Of a DNA stretch of 64,000 nt, positions 46,491 through 55,863 are shown piece after piece. This DNA comes from Pseudoxanthomonas suwonensis (lineage in GTDB: Bacteria > Pseudomonadota > Gammaproteobacteria > Xanthomonadales > Xanthomonadaceae), in NCBI RefSeq assembly GCF_000972865.1, contig NZ_CP011144.1:2790001-2854000 (forward strand). Direction: 5' to 3'. Under the pieces are notes generated by a model. It was not told the DNA's origin and did not search any database. It was given only the letters and a program-made list of their open reading frames with translations. Each line of letters opens with the position of its first letter. Position 1 is the first letter of the stretch. A program made the position numbers and the translations under genes.

Positions 46491-46954
46491 CTGCAGGAGC
46501 CGGGTTCAGCCGGCGACACGGGCGTCGGAACCACGAGGGCGTCGCCTGTGCCGACGGCGTCGTGTCGCCGGCTGAACCCGGCTCCTACAACAGCCACGGC
46601 GCGCCCGCCTTCTGTAGGAGCTGACTTCAGTCGGCGACACGAGCGTCGGGACCATGAGGGCGTCGCCTGGGCCGACGGCGTCGTGTCGCCGGCTGAACCC
46701 GGCTCCTACAACAGCCGCCGCGCGGCCGCTCTTCTGTAGGAGCTGACTTCAGTCGGCGACAGGGGCGTCGGAAACACGAGGGCGTCGCCTGTGCCGATGG
46801 CGTTGTGTCGCCGGCTGAACCCGGCTCCTACAACAGCCGCCACGCGGCCGCTTTTCTGTAGGAGCTGACTTCAGTCGGCGACAGGGGCATCGGAACCACG
46901 AGGGCGTCGCCTGTGCCGACGGCGTCGTGCAGCCGGCTGAACCCGGCTCCTACA
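46491..46954. repeat. REP array, four units at about 121-nt period
   Basis: Units start near 46491, 46612, 46733 and 46855. The first left arm is GCAGGAGCCGGGTTCAGCC (GTAG changed to GCAG) and the others GTAGGAGCTGACTTCAG. The last right arm provides the stop codon of the antiporter gene (46950-46952 on the minus strand). Confidence 0.92.
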
Positions 46955-48656
46955 CCGGCGGCACCGCCAACTCGCGCCCCGCATAGCGGAACGCCGGAGT
47001 CGCCATCACCATCTCGGCCAGCGAGTAGGCCAGTTCGCGCTCGGCCATCACCGCGCCGTCGGCGCCGTGGGCGAGCAGGTGGCGCACCTCGGCGTCGCTG
47101 TGCGCGCGGGCCAGCACCGGCAGCGCCGGGTTGAGCACGCGCAGCTTGGCGATCGCCTCGCCGGCCTCCAGCGGCTGCGGGATCGCCAGGATCGCGATGC
47201 TGGCCGTCTCCGGGTGCGCCTCGGCCAGCACCCGGTCGGCCGCGGCGTTGCCGCGGATGCCGGGGAAGCCGGCGGCGTGCGCGCGCTCGATGTGGTCCTT
47301 GTCGTTGTCGATCACCAGCACGTTGACCCCGCGCTCGCGCAGCACCCCGGCCAGCTCGCTGCCGACCCGGCCGTAGCCGATGACGATGGCGTGGTTGTCC
47401 GGCACCAGCACCGGGCCCGGCGGCGGTTCCGGCGGCGCCGGCGCCGCCGCCTGCGCCTGCTGGCGCGCCTGGCGGCGGTCGAGCCAGGCGAACAGCAGCG
47501 GGTTGGCGATGATCGACAGCAGCGCGCCGGCCAGGATCAGGTCGCGCCCGGCCGGCGGCAGGATCTGCAGCGCCACGCCCAGCCCGGCCAGGATGAAGGA
47601 GAACTCGCCGATCTGCGCCAGGCTCACCGAGATGGTCAGCGCGGTGTCGGTCGGGTGGCGGAACGCGCGCACGATCCAGTAGGCCGCCACCGACTTGCCG
47701 ACCAGGATGATCGCCAGGGTGGCCAGCACCTGCCAGGGCTGCTGGATCAGGATGCGCGGGTCGAACAGCATGCCGACCGAGACGAAGAACAGCACCGCGA
47801 ACGCGTCGCGCAGCGGCAGCGAGTCGTTGGCGGCCTTGTGGCTGAGCTCGGACTCGTTGAGCAGCATGCCGGCGAAGAACGCGCCCAGCGCGAACGACAC
47901 GCCGAACAGCATCGCCGAGCCGAACGCCACGCCCAGCGCGATCGCCAGCACCGACAGGGTGAACAGCTCGCGCGAGCCGGTCCCGGCGACCTTCTCCAGG
48001 GTCCACGGGATCACCCGGCGGCCGACCACCAGCATCACCGCCACGAACAGGCTGACCTTGAGCAGGGTCCAGCCCAGTTCGGCCAGGATCGCGCCGACGC
48101 CGGTATCGGCCGGGCGCGCGCCGCCTTCGGCCAGCATCCCGCCCAGCGCCGGCAGCAGCACCAGCGCCAGCACCATCACCAGGTCCTCGACGATCAGCCA
48201 GCCCACCGCGATGCGGCCGCGCTGGGTGTCGATCAGGCGCCGTTCCTCCATCGCCCGCAGCAGCACCACGGTACTGGCCACCGACAGCGCCAGGCCGAAC
48301 ACGAAGCCGTGCAGCGCCGGCCAGCCCATCGCCCAGGCCAGGCTCATGCCCAGCAGCGTGGCCACCGCGATCTGCACCACCGCGCCGGGGATGGCGATCC
48401 ACTTCACCTCCAGCAGGTCGTCCAGCGAGAAGTGCAGGCCGACGCCGAACATCAGCAGCATCACGCCGATCTCGGACAGCTGGTTGGCGATCTCCTGGTC
48501 GGCGACGAAGCCGGGGGTGAACGGGCCGACCGCCACGCCGGCCAGCAGGTAGCCCACCAGCGGCGACAGGCGCAGCTTGTTGGCGATCGCGCCCAGCACG
48601 AAGGCCAGGCCGAAGCCAACCGCGACGATGTCGATCAGGCTGGTGTCGTGGGGCAT
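46950..48656 (-). CDS. ybaL: monovalent cation:proton antiporter-2, YbaL/KefC type with RCK domain
   Basis: A 568-aa inner-membrane CPA2 family transporter. It starts MPHDTSLIDIVAVGFGLAFV; about 12 hydrophobic segments fill residues 7-385. A cytoplasmic RCK/TrkA-N domain follows at about 410-530 with the dinucleotide fold HAIVIGYGRVGSELAG. Glutathione-gated KefC transports K+ for H+; the ion here is not defined. The open frame extends 28 codons further but the start at 48656 matches YbaL. TAG from the neighbouring REP is its stop. It stands alone between two REP arrays. Confidence 0.9.
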   Translation of the reverse strand: MPHDTSLIDIVAVGFGLAFVLGAIANKLRLSPLVGYLLAGVAVGPFTPGFVADQEIANQLSEIGVMLLMFGVGLHFSLDDLLEVKWIAIPGAVVQIAVATLLGMSLAWAMGWPALHGFVFGLALSVASTVVLLRAMEERRLIDTQRGRIAVGWLIVEDLVMVLALVLLPALGGMLAEGGARPADTGVGAILAELGWTLLKVSLFVAVMLVVGRRVIPWTLEKVAGTGSRELFTLSVLAIALGVAFGSAMLFGVSFALGAFFAGMLLNESELSHKAANDSLPLRDAFAVLFFVSVGMLFDPRILIQQPWQVLATLAIILVGKSVAAYWIVRAFRHPTDTALTISVSLAQIGEFSFILAGLGVALQILPPAGRDLILAGALLSIIANPLLFAWLDRRQARQQAQAAAPAPPEPPPGPVLVPDNHAIVIGYGRVGSELAGVLRERGVNVLVIDNDKDHIERAHAAGFPGIRGNAAADRVLAEAHPETASIAILAIPQPLEAGEAIAKLRVLNPALPVLARAHSDAEVRHLLAHGADGAVMAERELAYSLAEMVMATPAFRYAGRELAVPPV

Positions 48657-48789
48657 CGGGGCGGCGGTGGCGGGGGAACCGCCAGTTTCACCGACACGGT
48701 GCGTTTTCGGCAAACGGGCCGCGGCGGTGCGATGCGCCATCCGCGCGCGCGATGGCGCGGGGTCCCGTGGCAGCCTCGCTCCGTCTCTC

Positions 48790-49220
48790 CTGCAGGAGCC
48801 CAGCTTGCTGGCGACACGGGCGTCGGGAATACGGGGCGTCGCCTGGGCCGACGGCGCCGGGTCGCCGGCTGAACCCGGCTCCTACAACAGCCGCAGCGCG
48901 GCCGCTCTCCTGTAGGAGCTGACTTCAGTCGGCGACACGGGCGTCTGGACCACGAGGGCGTCGCCTGGGCCAGCGGCGTCGGGTCGCCGGCTGAACCCGG
49001 CTCCTACAACAGCCACGGCGCGGCCGCTCTCCTGTAGGAGCTGACTTCAGTCGGCGACAGGGGCGTCGGGACCACGAGGGCGTCGCCTGGGCCGACGGCG
49101 TCGGGTCGCCGGCTGAACCCGGCTCCTACAACAGCCGCAGCGCGGCCGCTCTCCTGTAGGAGCTGACTTCAGTCGGCGACACGGGCGTCGGGACCACGAG
49201 GGTGTCGCCTGTGCCGCCGC
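48790..49220. repeat. REP array, three full units and one half unit
   Basis: Left arms at about 48790 (CAGGAGCCCAGCTTGCTGGCGAC type), 48911, 49032 and 49154. The fourth unit stops in its spacer where the TonB-dependent receptor gene ends (stop at 49223-49225), so its right arm is missing. The gap 48657-48789 ahead of it is the antiporter's upstream region and shows no gene. Confidence 0.9.
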
Positions 49221-49222
49221 CG

Positions 49223-51625
49223 TCACCAGCGGTAGTCGGCCCGCAGGTAGACGTAGGCGCCGTTGAAGCCGAACGGGTTCTGGGTCGGGAACGGCAACTG
49301 GCCGGCGTTGGAGTTGGCGAAGATCAGCTCGTCCGGGTACTCGTTGAGCACGTTGTCGCCGCCCAGGGTGAACTCCCAGCTGCCGGTCCTGAAGCTCGCC
49401 GACAGGTCGAGCAGCCACTTCGGATCGAAGGTCTGGTCGAGCGCGGGGTTGGCGTTGCGGATCGTGAACTCGCCGTAGCGCGAGGTGGTCGCGCTCAGGC
49501 GCCAGGCGTCGTTCTCCCAAGCGCCGCTGAGCAGGAACTTGTCGCGCGGGTAGCCGACCTCGAAGCGGCCCAGCTCGACCCGCCCGAAGCGCAGCGCGGT
49601 CGGGTCGATCGCCTCCAGTGCCGGCGGGTTCGGCGCGACCCGGTCGATCTCGGTCTTGTTGTAGTTGTAGCCCAGGGTGAAGTCGAGCTTGCTGGCGGCC
49701 AGCTGCCAGGTATAGGTGCCGACCAGGTCCACGCCGCGGGTGGTGGTGTCCAGCGCGTTGGTGAAGTAGCGGCCGCCGGCCACGTCCGGGAAGCCGTTGT
49801 TGTTGAGCCAGGTCCGCACCGCGGTGCTGGTCAGGTTCTCCGACAGGGTGATCCGGTCCTTGACCTTGATGTGGTAGCCGTCGATGGTCACGTACAGGTT
49901 CTCGACCGGGGTCAGCACCAGGCCCAGCGAGAAGTTCTCGGAGGTCTCGGCCTTCAGCGGCTCGGCGCCCAGGGCGATGCCGGCCGGGTTGGTCACCCGG
50001 AAGGTGACCAGGTCGAACGGGATGCCGCCGATGAAGTTGGTCGAGGTGGTCTGGTAGTACTGCTGCTGCAGCGAGGGCGCGTGGAAGCCGGTGGAAGCGG
50101 TGGCGCGCAGCGCGACCGCGTCGCTGAAGGCGTAGCGCGCGCTGAGCTTGCCGGTGGTCTCGCTGCCGAAGTCGCTGTAGTCCTCGTAGCGCGCGGCCAC
50201 GCCCAGGCTCAGCCGCTCGGTGACGTCACCCTCCAGGCCGACGTAGTAGGAGAGCGAATGGCGGTCGAAGCTGCCGCTGTCGGACGGGCGGAAGCCGGGG
50301 AACACCTGCGCGCCGGAGGGGGCCGGGGCGCCGTCGGGCAGCAGCACGCCGCCGTTGATCCAGGAGCCGGGCTCGCCGGGGCTGATGGTGTACTCCTCGC
50401 CACGCCATTCCGCGCCGTAGGACAGGGTGACCGGGTAGGCCAGGCCCCAGTCCAGCGCCTTGTTGAAGTCCAGGTTGAGCACGTGCTGGACCAGCTCGAG
50501 CTGGCCGGCGTAGAACGCGGTGGGCGAGGTCGGGCCGAGGCTGCGGTTGAGCGTGTTGCGGATGTCGAAGGCCAGCTCGCTGGAGCCGTAGGTGTAGCTG
50601 AAGTCGACGTCGGTCTCGCCGGCGGTGGTGGCGTGGAAACCGGCGGTGACGCTGATGTCGTCGGCGGTGTTGAAGATCTGCGGCAGGAAGCCGTCCGGAT
50701 AGATCGCCGGGATGTTGCGGCTGTCGCCGCCCGGGCGGAAGAAGCCGTTGGAGAGCGTCTCGCGCTTGGTGTACACGCCGAAGGAATAGAAGCTCAGGTA
50801 GTCCTCGACCGGGTATTCGGCGTTGTAGGCCAGCGAGTGGTTGTCGATCTCCGGGTCGCCCAGGCGCTGCACCACCCGGCCCAGCGGCGGGCTGGTCGCA
50901 CTGGGCGTGCCGATGTAGGGGCGGGCGCGGTCGCTCTGGTCCTGGTGGCCGGTCTGCGCTGCCAGGTGCAGGCTGCCTTCGGCGCCGAGCCTGAGCCCGA
51001 CATCGCCCTGCAGCTGGTACTGGGCGCCGTCGCCGGCGCTGAACTGGCCGTAGTTGGCGCTGAGCCGGCCGCCGCTGTCGGCGCCCTTGAGCACGATGTT
51101 GACCACGCCGGCGATGGCGTCGGAGCCGTACTGTGCCGAGGCGCCATCGCGCAGCACTTCCACCCGCTCGATCGCCGCGACCGGGATCGAGTTCAGGTCC
51201 ACCGGCGAGGAGCTGCGGCCCTGGCTGCCGTTGACGTTGACCAGGGCGCCGGGGTGGTAGCGCTTGCCGTTGACCAGCACCAGGGTGTGGTCCGGGGCCA
51301 GGCCGCGCAGCTGCGCCGGGCGCGCCGCGTCGGTGCCGTCGTTGATCGCCGGGCGCGGGAAGTTCAGCGAGGGGATCGCCCGCGCCAGCGCCGTCGCCAG
51401 CTCGGTGGTGCCGGTGGCCTGCAGCGCCTCGCCGGTGATGATGTCGATCGGCGAGGCCGATTCGGCCACGGTCCGGTCGGTGACCCGGGTGCCGGTGACG
51501 ATCACCGTATCGAGCACCGTGGCGGTCGGGGTGGGCGGGACGGTCTGCGCCTGGGCGGGCGCGGCCAGGGTGGCGGTCAGTGCGGCGGAAACGGCGACGG
51601 CGAGCAGGTGGGGCTTGGCGATCAT
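49223..51625 (-). CDS. TonB-dependent outer-membrane receptor
   Basis: An 800-aa outer-membrane active transporter. Residues 1-26 are the signal peptide (ATLAAPAQAQ) and DTVIVTGTR at about 39-47 is the TonB box region. The plug domain (about 50-165) includes LRGLAPDHTLVLVNGKRYH and VEVLRDGASAQYGSDAIAG, and the 22-strand barrel reaches the C-terminal aromatic ADYRW. AGGAG precedes the ATG. The ligand is unknown; no siderophore, sugar-utilisation or vitamin gene lies nearby. Its promoter should be in 51626-51775, divergent from the ABC-F gene. The stop is the native TGA next to a broken REP unit. Confidence 0.93.
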   Translation of the reverse strand: MIAKPHLLAVAVSAALTATLAAPAQAQTVPPTPTATVLDTVIVTGTRVTDRTVAESASPIDIITGEALQATGTTELATALARAIPSLNFPRPAINDGTDAARPAQLRGLAPDHTLVLVNGKRYHPGALVNVNGSQGRSSSPVDLNSIPVAAIERVEVLRDGASAQYGSDAIAGVVNIVLKGADSGGRLSANYGQFSAGDGAQYQLQGDVGLRLGAEGSLHLAAQTGHQDQSDRARPYIGTPSATSPPLGRVVQRLGDPEIDNHSLAYNAEYPVEDYLSFYSFGVYTKRETLSNGFFRPGGDSRNIPAIYPDGFLPQIFNTADDISVTAGFHATTAGETDVDFSYTYGSSELAFDIRNTLNRSLGPTSPTAFYAGQLELVQHVLNLDFNKALDWGLAYPVTLSYGAEWRGEEYTISPGEPGSWINGGVLLPDGAPAPSGAQVFPGFRPSDSGSFDRHSLSYYVGLEGDVTERLSLGVAARYEDYSDFGSETTGKLSARYAFSDAVALRATASTGFHAPSLQQQYYQTTSTNFIGGIPFDLVTFRVTNPAGIALGAEPLKAETSENFSLGLVLTPVENLYVTIDGYHIKVKDRITLSENLTSTAVRTWLNNNGFPDVAGGRYFTNALDTTTRGVDLVGTYTWQLAASKLDFTLGYNYNKTEIDRVAPNPPALEAIDPTALRFGRVELGRFEVGYPRDKFLLSGAWENDAWRLSATTSRYGEFTIRNANPALDQTFDPKWLLDLSASFRTGSWEFTLGGDNVLNEYPDELIFANSNAGQLPFPTQNPFGFNGAYVYLRADYRW

Positions 51626-51775
51626 GGAGCGACTCCTGGGTGGACGGGGGTCGGCATCGGGCCGGGCATAGGTGGGTGTTGCGTCGCAGCAACCCCGGGG
51701 ATACCCCGGGGACGGTCATTTGTCAAATTTCCGTTAGGAATCGTGCGACGGGCAGTGTCAAGTATTCGTTAACAG

Positions 51776-51781
51776 TAGAAT
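51776..51781 (+). promoter_or_regulatory. probable -10 element of the ABC-F gene
   Basis: TAGAAT (five of six to consensus) in a clearly AT-rich stretch 56 nt ahead of the ATG. Nearby, ATTTG-T-CAAAT (51718-51728) is a small palindrome that might serve as an operator for either of the divergent genes. A matching -35 is weak. Confidence 0.4.
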
Positions 51782-51837
51782 GGCGTCGCAGCATGCATCG
51801 GCATCTGCTGATAACCGCTCCTTCTGTGTCCTTCCCC

Positions 51838-53715
51838 ATGATTTCCCTGCGTAATTTCGCCCTGCGCCGCGGCGAGCGGCTGCTGCTGTCCAATGTCGAC
51901 CTGGCCCTGCACGCCGGCTACCGGGTGGGCGTGGTCGGCCGCAACGGCACCGGCAAGTCCAGCCTGTTCGCCGCCATCCGCGGTGAACTGGAGGCTGACA
52001 AGGGCGATGTCGACCTGCCCGGCAGGGTGCGGATCGCCTCGGTCGCGCAGGAAACCCCCTCGTTGCCGGACCCGGCCCTGGACTTCGTGCTCGGCGGCGA
52101 CGAGGCGATCGCCACGGTGCTGCGCGAGGAAGCGGCGGCCAACGCGCGCGAGGACTGGGAGGCGGTGGCCGCGGCCCACCAGCAGCTGGCCGAGCTCAAC
52201 GGCTACGACGCCGAGGCCCGCGCCGGGCGCCTGCTGCACGGCCTGGGCTTCCCGGCCGAGACCCACTCGCGGCCGGTGTCGTCGTTCTCCGGCGGCTGGC
52301 GCGTGCGCCTGAACCTGGCCCGCGCGCTGATGATGCCCTCGGACCTGCTGCTGCTGGACGAGCCGACCAACCACCTGGACCTGGACGCGGTCTACTGGCT
52401 GGAGCAGTGGCTGCTCAAGTACCCCGGCACGCTGCTGCTGATCTCGCACGACCGCGAGTTCCTGGACAACGTCGCCACCCACACCCTGCACCTGCATGGC
52501 GGCAACGCGAAGCTGTATGTGGGCGGCTACACCGACTTCGAGCGCCAGCGCGCCGAGCAGCTGCGCCAGCAGCAGATCGCGCACGAGAAGGAGCAGGCCG
52601 AGCGCGCCCACCTGCAGAGCTTCATCGACCGCTTCAAGGCCAAGGCGTCCAAGGCCAAGCAGGCGCAGTCGCGGATGAAGCGGCTGGCCAAGCTGTCGGG
52701 CACCGAGGCGGTGCGCGCCGAGCGCGAGTTCCGGATCGAGTTCGCGCCGCCGCAGCGGCTGCCGCATTCGCTGATCCGGCTCAACCACGTCGAGGCCGGC
52801 TACGGCCAGGACGCGGTGATCCTGCATGAGGTCGGTTTCGGCCTGGAGGCCGGCGACCGCATCGGCCTGCTCGGTCCCAACGGCGCCGGCAAGACCACCC
52901 TGGTGCGGACCCTGGTCGGCGATCTGCCGGTGCTGGCCGGCGAGCGCAGTGCGCACCCGGACCTGCGCATCGGCTACTTCGCCCAGCACACGGTCGAATC
53001 GCTGCACGAGGGCCAGTCGCCGATCGACCATTTCCGCGAACTGTCGCCGGATTCGCCCACCCAGGCGTTCCGCGACTTCCTCGGCAAGTGGAACTTCCCG
53101 GGCGACCGCGCCTTCGAGATCGTCGACGGCTTCTCCGGCGGCGAGCGCGCGCGCCTGGCACTGGCGCTGATCGCCTGGCAGCAGCCCAACGTGCTGCTGC
53201 TGGACGAGCCGACCAACCACCTGGACCTGGAGATGCGCGAGGCGCTGGCCGAGGCGCTGGCCGACTTCGACGGCGCGATCGTGATGGTCAGCCACGACCG
53301 CCACCTGATCGGCCTGGTCTGCGACAGCTTCTGGCGCGTGGCCGATGGCGCGGTCGAGCCGTTCGACGGCGACCTGGACCAGTACGCGGCCTGGCTGCGC
53401 AGCCGTCCGGCCGCGCAGGGGACGAAGCAGCGCATGGCCGAGGCGGCGCCGACGCCGGTGGCCGCGGCGGTGGCTGAGCCCGCGAAGCCGGCCACAGCGA
53501 GAAAGCCCGTCAACCCGATGAAACTGGTCGCGGCCGAGAAGCGGGTGGCCGAGCTGGAAGCCGAGGTCGCCGAACTGGACCGCCGGTTGGCCGACTCCGG
53601 GCACGTGGCCGATCCCGGTCGCCTGGCCACGCTAGGCCGCGAGCGCGAGGCCGCCGCGCAGCGCCTGGAACAGGCCGAACAGGCCTGGCTGGGGCTGCTG
53701 GAGGAGGCGGACTGA
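51838..53715 (+). CDS. yheS: ABC-F family ATP-binding protein, YheS type
   Basis: A 625-aa soluble protein with two ABC domains and no membrane part. ABC1 has Walker A GRNGTGKS (34-41) and the signature SSFSGGWRVRLNLARAL; ABC2 has GPNGAGKT (346-353) and GFSGGERARLALAL; both have LLLDEPTNHLDL. The linker with KASKAKQAQSRMKRL is the ABC-F arm that reaches into the ribosome. The C-terminal tail (about 540-625) is an Ala/Pro segment then a coiled coil. Overall similarity and length match E. coli YheS. ABC-F proteins act on translating ribosomes; no resistance function is indicated. The ATG at 51838 gives the family N-terminus. Confidence 0.92.
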   Translation: MISLRNFALRRGERLLLSNVDLALHAGYRVGVVGRNGTGKSSLFAAIRGELEADKGDVDLPGRVRIASVAQETPSLPDPALDFVLGGDEAIATVLREEAAANAREDWEAVAAAHQQLAELNGYDAEARAGRLLHGLGFPAETHSRPVSSFSGGWRVRLNLARALMMPSDLLLLDEPTNHLDLDAVYWLEQWLLKYPGTLLLISHDREFLDNVATHTLHLHGGNAKLYVGGYTDFERQRAEQLRQQQIAHEKEQAERAHLQSFIDRFKAKASKAKQAQSRMKRLAKLSGTEAVRAEREFRIEFAPPQRLPHSLIRLNHVEAGYGQDAVILHEVGFGLEAGDRIGLLGPNGAGKTTLVRTLVGDLPVLAGERSAHPDLRIGYFAQHTVESLHEGQSPIDHFRELSPDSPTQAFRDFLGKWNFPGDRAFEIVDGFSGGERARLALALIAWQQPNVLLLDEPTNHLDLEMREALAEALADFDGAIVMVSHDRHLIGLVCDSFWRVADGAVEPFDGDLDQYAAWLRSRPAAQGTKQRMAEAAPTPVAAAVAEPAKPATARKPVNPMKLVAAEKRVAELEAEVAELDRRLADSGHVADPGRLATLGREREAAAQRLEQAEQAWLGLLEEAD

Positions 53716-53722
53716 ACCGTCC

Positions 53723-53747
53723 GCGCCTTGCCCGCCAACCAAGGCGC
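53723..53747 (+). terminator. hairpin after the ABC-F gene
   Basis: GCGCCTTG, nine bases, CAAGGCGC: eight perfect pairs starting eight bases past the stop codon. No T run follows, so termination strength is uncertain. Confidence 0.4.
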
Positions 53748-53785
53748 CCGCACGCCGCCTGGGCTTGAATCGGCGGGCGATGCCC

Positions 53786-53791
53786 TAAAAT
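53786..53791 (+). promoter_or_regulatory. -10 element of the FmdB-type gene
   Basis: TAAAAT in the context CCTAAAATTCGCG. The same 11-base core TAAAATTCGCG occurs ahead of aspS, which supports both as real promoters. The transcript would have a leader of about 160 nt. Confidence 0.5.
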
Positions 53792-53798
53792 TCGCGAC

Positions 53799-53825
53799 GA
53801 AGCCCTCGGGCTTCTCGTGTTTTTC
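53799..53825 (+). terminator. terminator-like hairpin in the leader of the FmdB-type gene
   Basis: GAAGCCC-TC-GGGCTTC (53799-53814) is a perfect seven-pair stem followed by TCGTGTTTTT. It looks like an intrinsic terminator but sits just downstream of the proposed promoter and 130 nt before the gene. It may therefore stop most transcripts early (attenuation) or end read-through from the ABC-F gene. Confidence 0.5.
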
Positions 53826-53955
53826 GCTCCCTCCCTTTCGCCGCAGGCGCAGGGGAGGGTGGGGAGGAGTGCTCCTGCGGTTGCTCCTGCCCTGCCTTTG
53901 CCTTCATCCGCGGCCGCCGTCGCGGCCCTCCGATTGCCAACGACCCCACCCTGCC

Positions 53956-54306
53956 ATGCCGATCTACGCCTTCCAGTGCGCCGACTGCGGCCACAGTTTC
54001 GACCGCCTGCAGAAGCTCTCCGATGCCGACCCCGAGACCTGCCCGTCGTGCGGGGCGGCCGGCGGCGTCCGCCGCCAGCTGACCGCGCCGTCGTTCCGCC
54101 TGGCCGGCAGCGGCTGGTACGAGACCGACTTCAAGAAGGACGGCGACCGCAAGCGCAACCTGGCCGACGGCGGCGAGGGCGCGGCCAAGGCTGCTCCGGA
54201 CGCGGGCGCGACTCCGGCCGCTGCCCCGGCCGCCGCCCCGGCCAAGAGCGAAGCCAAGTCCGAAACCAGTACGCCGGCAGCCAAGCCGGCCACGCCCGCG
54301 GCCTGA
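53956..54306 (+). CDS. FmdB family zinc ribbon protein
   Basis: A 116-aa protein. The N-terminal 50 residues are the FmdB putative regulatory zinc ribbon, with CADC and CPSC pairs (MPIYAFQCADCGHSF and ETCPSCGAAGG). The rest is a disordered tail rich in Ala, Pro, Lys and Glu. FmdB was named as a putative regulator; its function is unknown. In many Xanthomonadaceae this gene is found directly ahead of aspS (established knowledge of the group, not checked here). In this window four features, lipoprotein, REP array, DUF3011 gene and opgB, lie between them. Confidence 0.9.
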   Translation: MPIYAFQCADCGHSFDRLQKLSDADPETCPSCGAAGGVRRQLTAPSFRLAGSGWYETDFKKDGDRKRNLADGGEGAAKAAPDAGATPAAAPAAAPAKSEAKSETSTPAAKPATPAA

Positions 54307-54370
54307 AACCGCAGGTCGCGCCGACCGCGGGCGCTTGCCGTCCGCCGCGTGCGGCGGGTACGGTGCAGGC

Positions 54371-55015
54371 ATGACTATCCATGCCCTGCGCCTGATCCCC
54401 CTCCTGTTCCTGGCCGCCTGCACGCCCGCCGGCGACCCGGTCCCCGTCACCACCGACCCCGATCCCGCCGCCGCACCGGCGCCGGCCGATGCCTTCCTGG
54501 CCGCCATCGCCGGCCACTGCGGGCAGGCCTACGCCGGGCGCATCCTCGCCAACCGTCCCGCCTCCACCACCCCGGACCCGTTCGAGGGCAAGGCGCTGGT
54601 CATGCACGTGCGCGGCTGCGATACGCCGGCGGACGAGATCCGCATCCCGTTCCACGTCGGCGACGACCATTCGCGCACCTGGGTGCTGACCCGCACCGCT
54701 ACCGGCCTGCGCCTGAAGCACGACCACCGCCACGAGGACGGCAGTCCCGATGCGGTGACGATGTATGGCGGCGACACGGCCGCCGCCGGCACCGCGCAGC
54801 GCCAGGAATTCCCGGTGGATGCCGAGTCGGTGGCGACGTTCGAGCGCGAGGGGCTGAATGCCTCGGTGGTCAACACCTGGGCGATGGAGATCGAGCCGGG
54901 CCAGCGCTTCCTGTACGAACTGGCGCGCCCGGACGGGCGGCTGTTCCAGGTCGAGTTCGACCTGGCCACGCCGGTACCGCTGCCGCCGGCGCCGTGGGGC
55001 GCGGAAGGCGGCTGA
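54371..55015 (+). CDS. putative lipoprotein of unknown function
   Basis: A 214-aa protein. It begins MTIHALRLIPLLFLAAC, with Cys17 in a lipobox (FLAAC), followed by a Pro/Ala/Asp-rich linker to about 45. The folded part contains HVRGCDTPADEIRIPFHVGD, RLKHDHRHEDGSPDAVTMYGGDTA and MEIEPGQRFLYELARPDGRLFQVEFDL. Two Cys (CGQAY, RGC) could form a disulfide. I do not recognise a characterised family. The ATG at 54371 is fixed by the signal sequence; the frame goes 12 codons further up. A REP array follows the stop after 15 nt. Confidence 0.8.
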   Translation: MTIHALRLIPLLFLAACTPAGDPVPVTTDPDPAAAPAPADAFLAAIAGHCGQAYAGRILANRPASTTPDPFEGKALVMHVRGCDTPADEIRIPFHVGDDHSRTWVLTRTATGLRLKHDHRHEDGSPDAVTMYGGDTAAAGTAQRQEFPVDAESVATFEREGLNASVVNTWAMEIEPGQRFLYELARPDGRLFQVEFDLATPVPLPPAPWGAEGG

Positions 55016-55030
55016 GCCGCCTCGCGCTCT

Positions 55031-55857
55031 GTAGGAGCCGGGCTTGCCCGCGACTCGACGCCGTCGGCCCAGGCGACGCCCCCGTGATCCCGACGCCCGT
55101 GTCGCCGACTGAAGTCAGCTCCTACAAGGAGAGCAGGGGCGCCGGGGAGCGCAAGGGTCGCGCGGTTGCTCCTGTGTAGGAGCCGGGTTCAGCCGGCGAC
55201 GCGGCGCCGTCGGCCCAGGCGACGCCCTCGTGATTCCGACGCCCGTGTCGCCGACTGAAGTCAGCTCCTACAAGGAGAGCAGGGGCGCCGGGGAGCGCCA
55301 GGGTTGCGCGGTTGCTCCTGTGTAGGAGCCGGGTTCAGCCGGCGACGCGGCGCTGTCGGCCCAGGCGACGCCCCCTTGATTCCGACGCCCGTGTCGCCGA
55401 CTGAAGTCAGCTCCTACAAGGAGAGCAGGGGCGCCGGGGAGCGCGAGGGTTGCGCGGTTGCTCCTGTGTAGGAGCCGGGTTCAGCCGGCGACGCGACGCT
55501 GTTGGCCCAGGCGACACCCTCATGATTTCGACGCTCGTGTCGCCGACTGAAGTCAGCTCCTACAAGGAGAGCAGAGGCGCCAGGGAGCGCCAGGGTCGCG
55601 CGGTTGCTCCTGTGTAGGAGCCGGGTTCAGCCGGCGACGCGACGTCGTCGGCCCAGGCGACGCCCTCGTGATTCCGACGCTCGTGTCGCCGACTGAAGTC
55701 AGCTCCTACAAGGAGGGCAGGGGCGCCGGGGAGCGCCAGGGTCGCGCGGTTGCTCCTGTGTAGGAGCCGGGTTCAGCCGGCGACGCGGCGCCGTCGGCCC
55801 AGGCGACACCCTCATGATTCTGACGCCCGTGTCGCCGACTGAAGTCAGCTCCTACAA
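55031..55857. repeat. REP array, six units at 146-nt period
   Basis: Left arms at 55031, 55176, 55322, 55468, 55614 and 55760. Each unit is the usual 97-nt inverted pair, but the linkers are about 49 nt and nearly identical (AGGAGAGCAGGGGCGCC...GCGGTTGCTCC), giving a period of 146 nt instead of 121. The first left arm is of the GGGCTTGCCCGCGAC type and the rest of the GGGTTCAGCCGGCGAC type. Confidence 0.93.
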
Positions 55858-55863
55858 GGGGCG

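Noticed and set aside
52781..53161. Short Arg/Pro-rich minus-strand frames within the ABC-F gene
   Set aside because: Typical shadows of a GC-rich coding strand.
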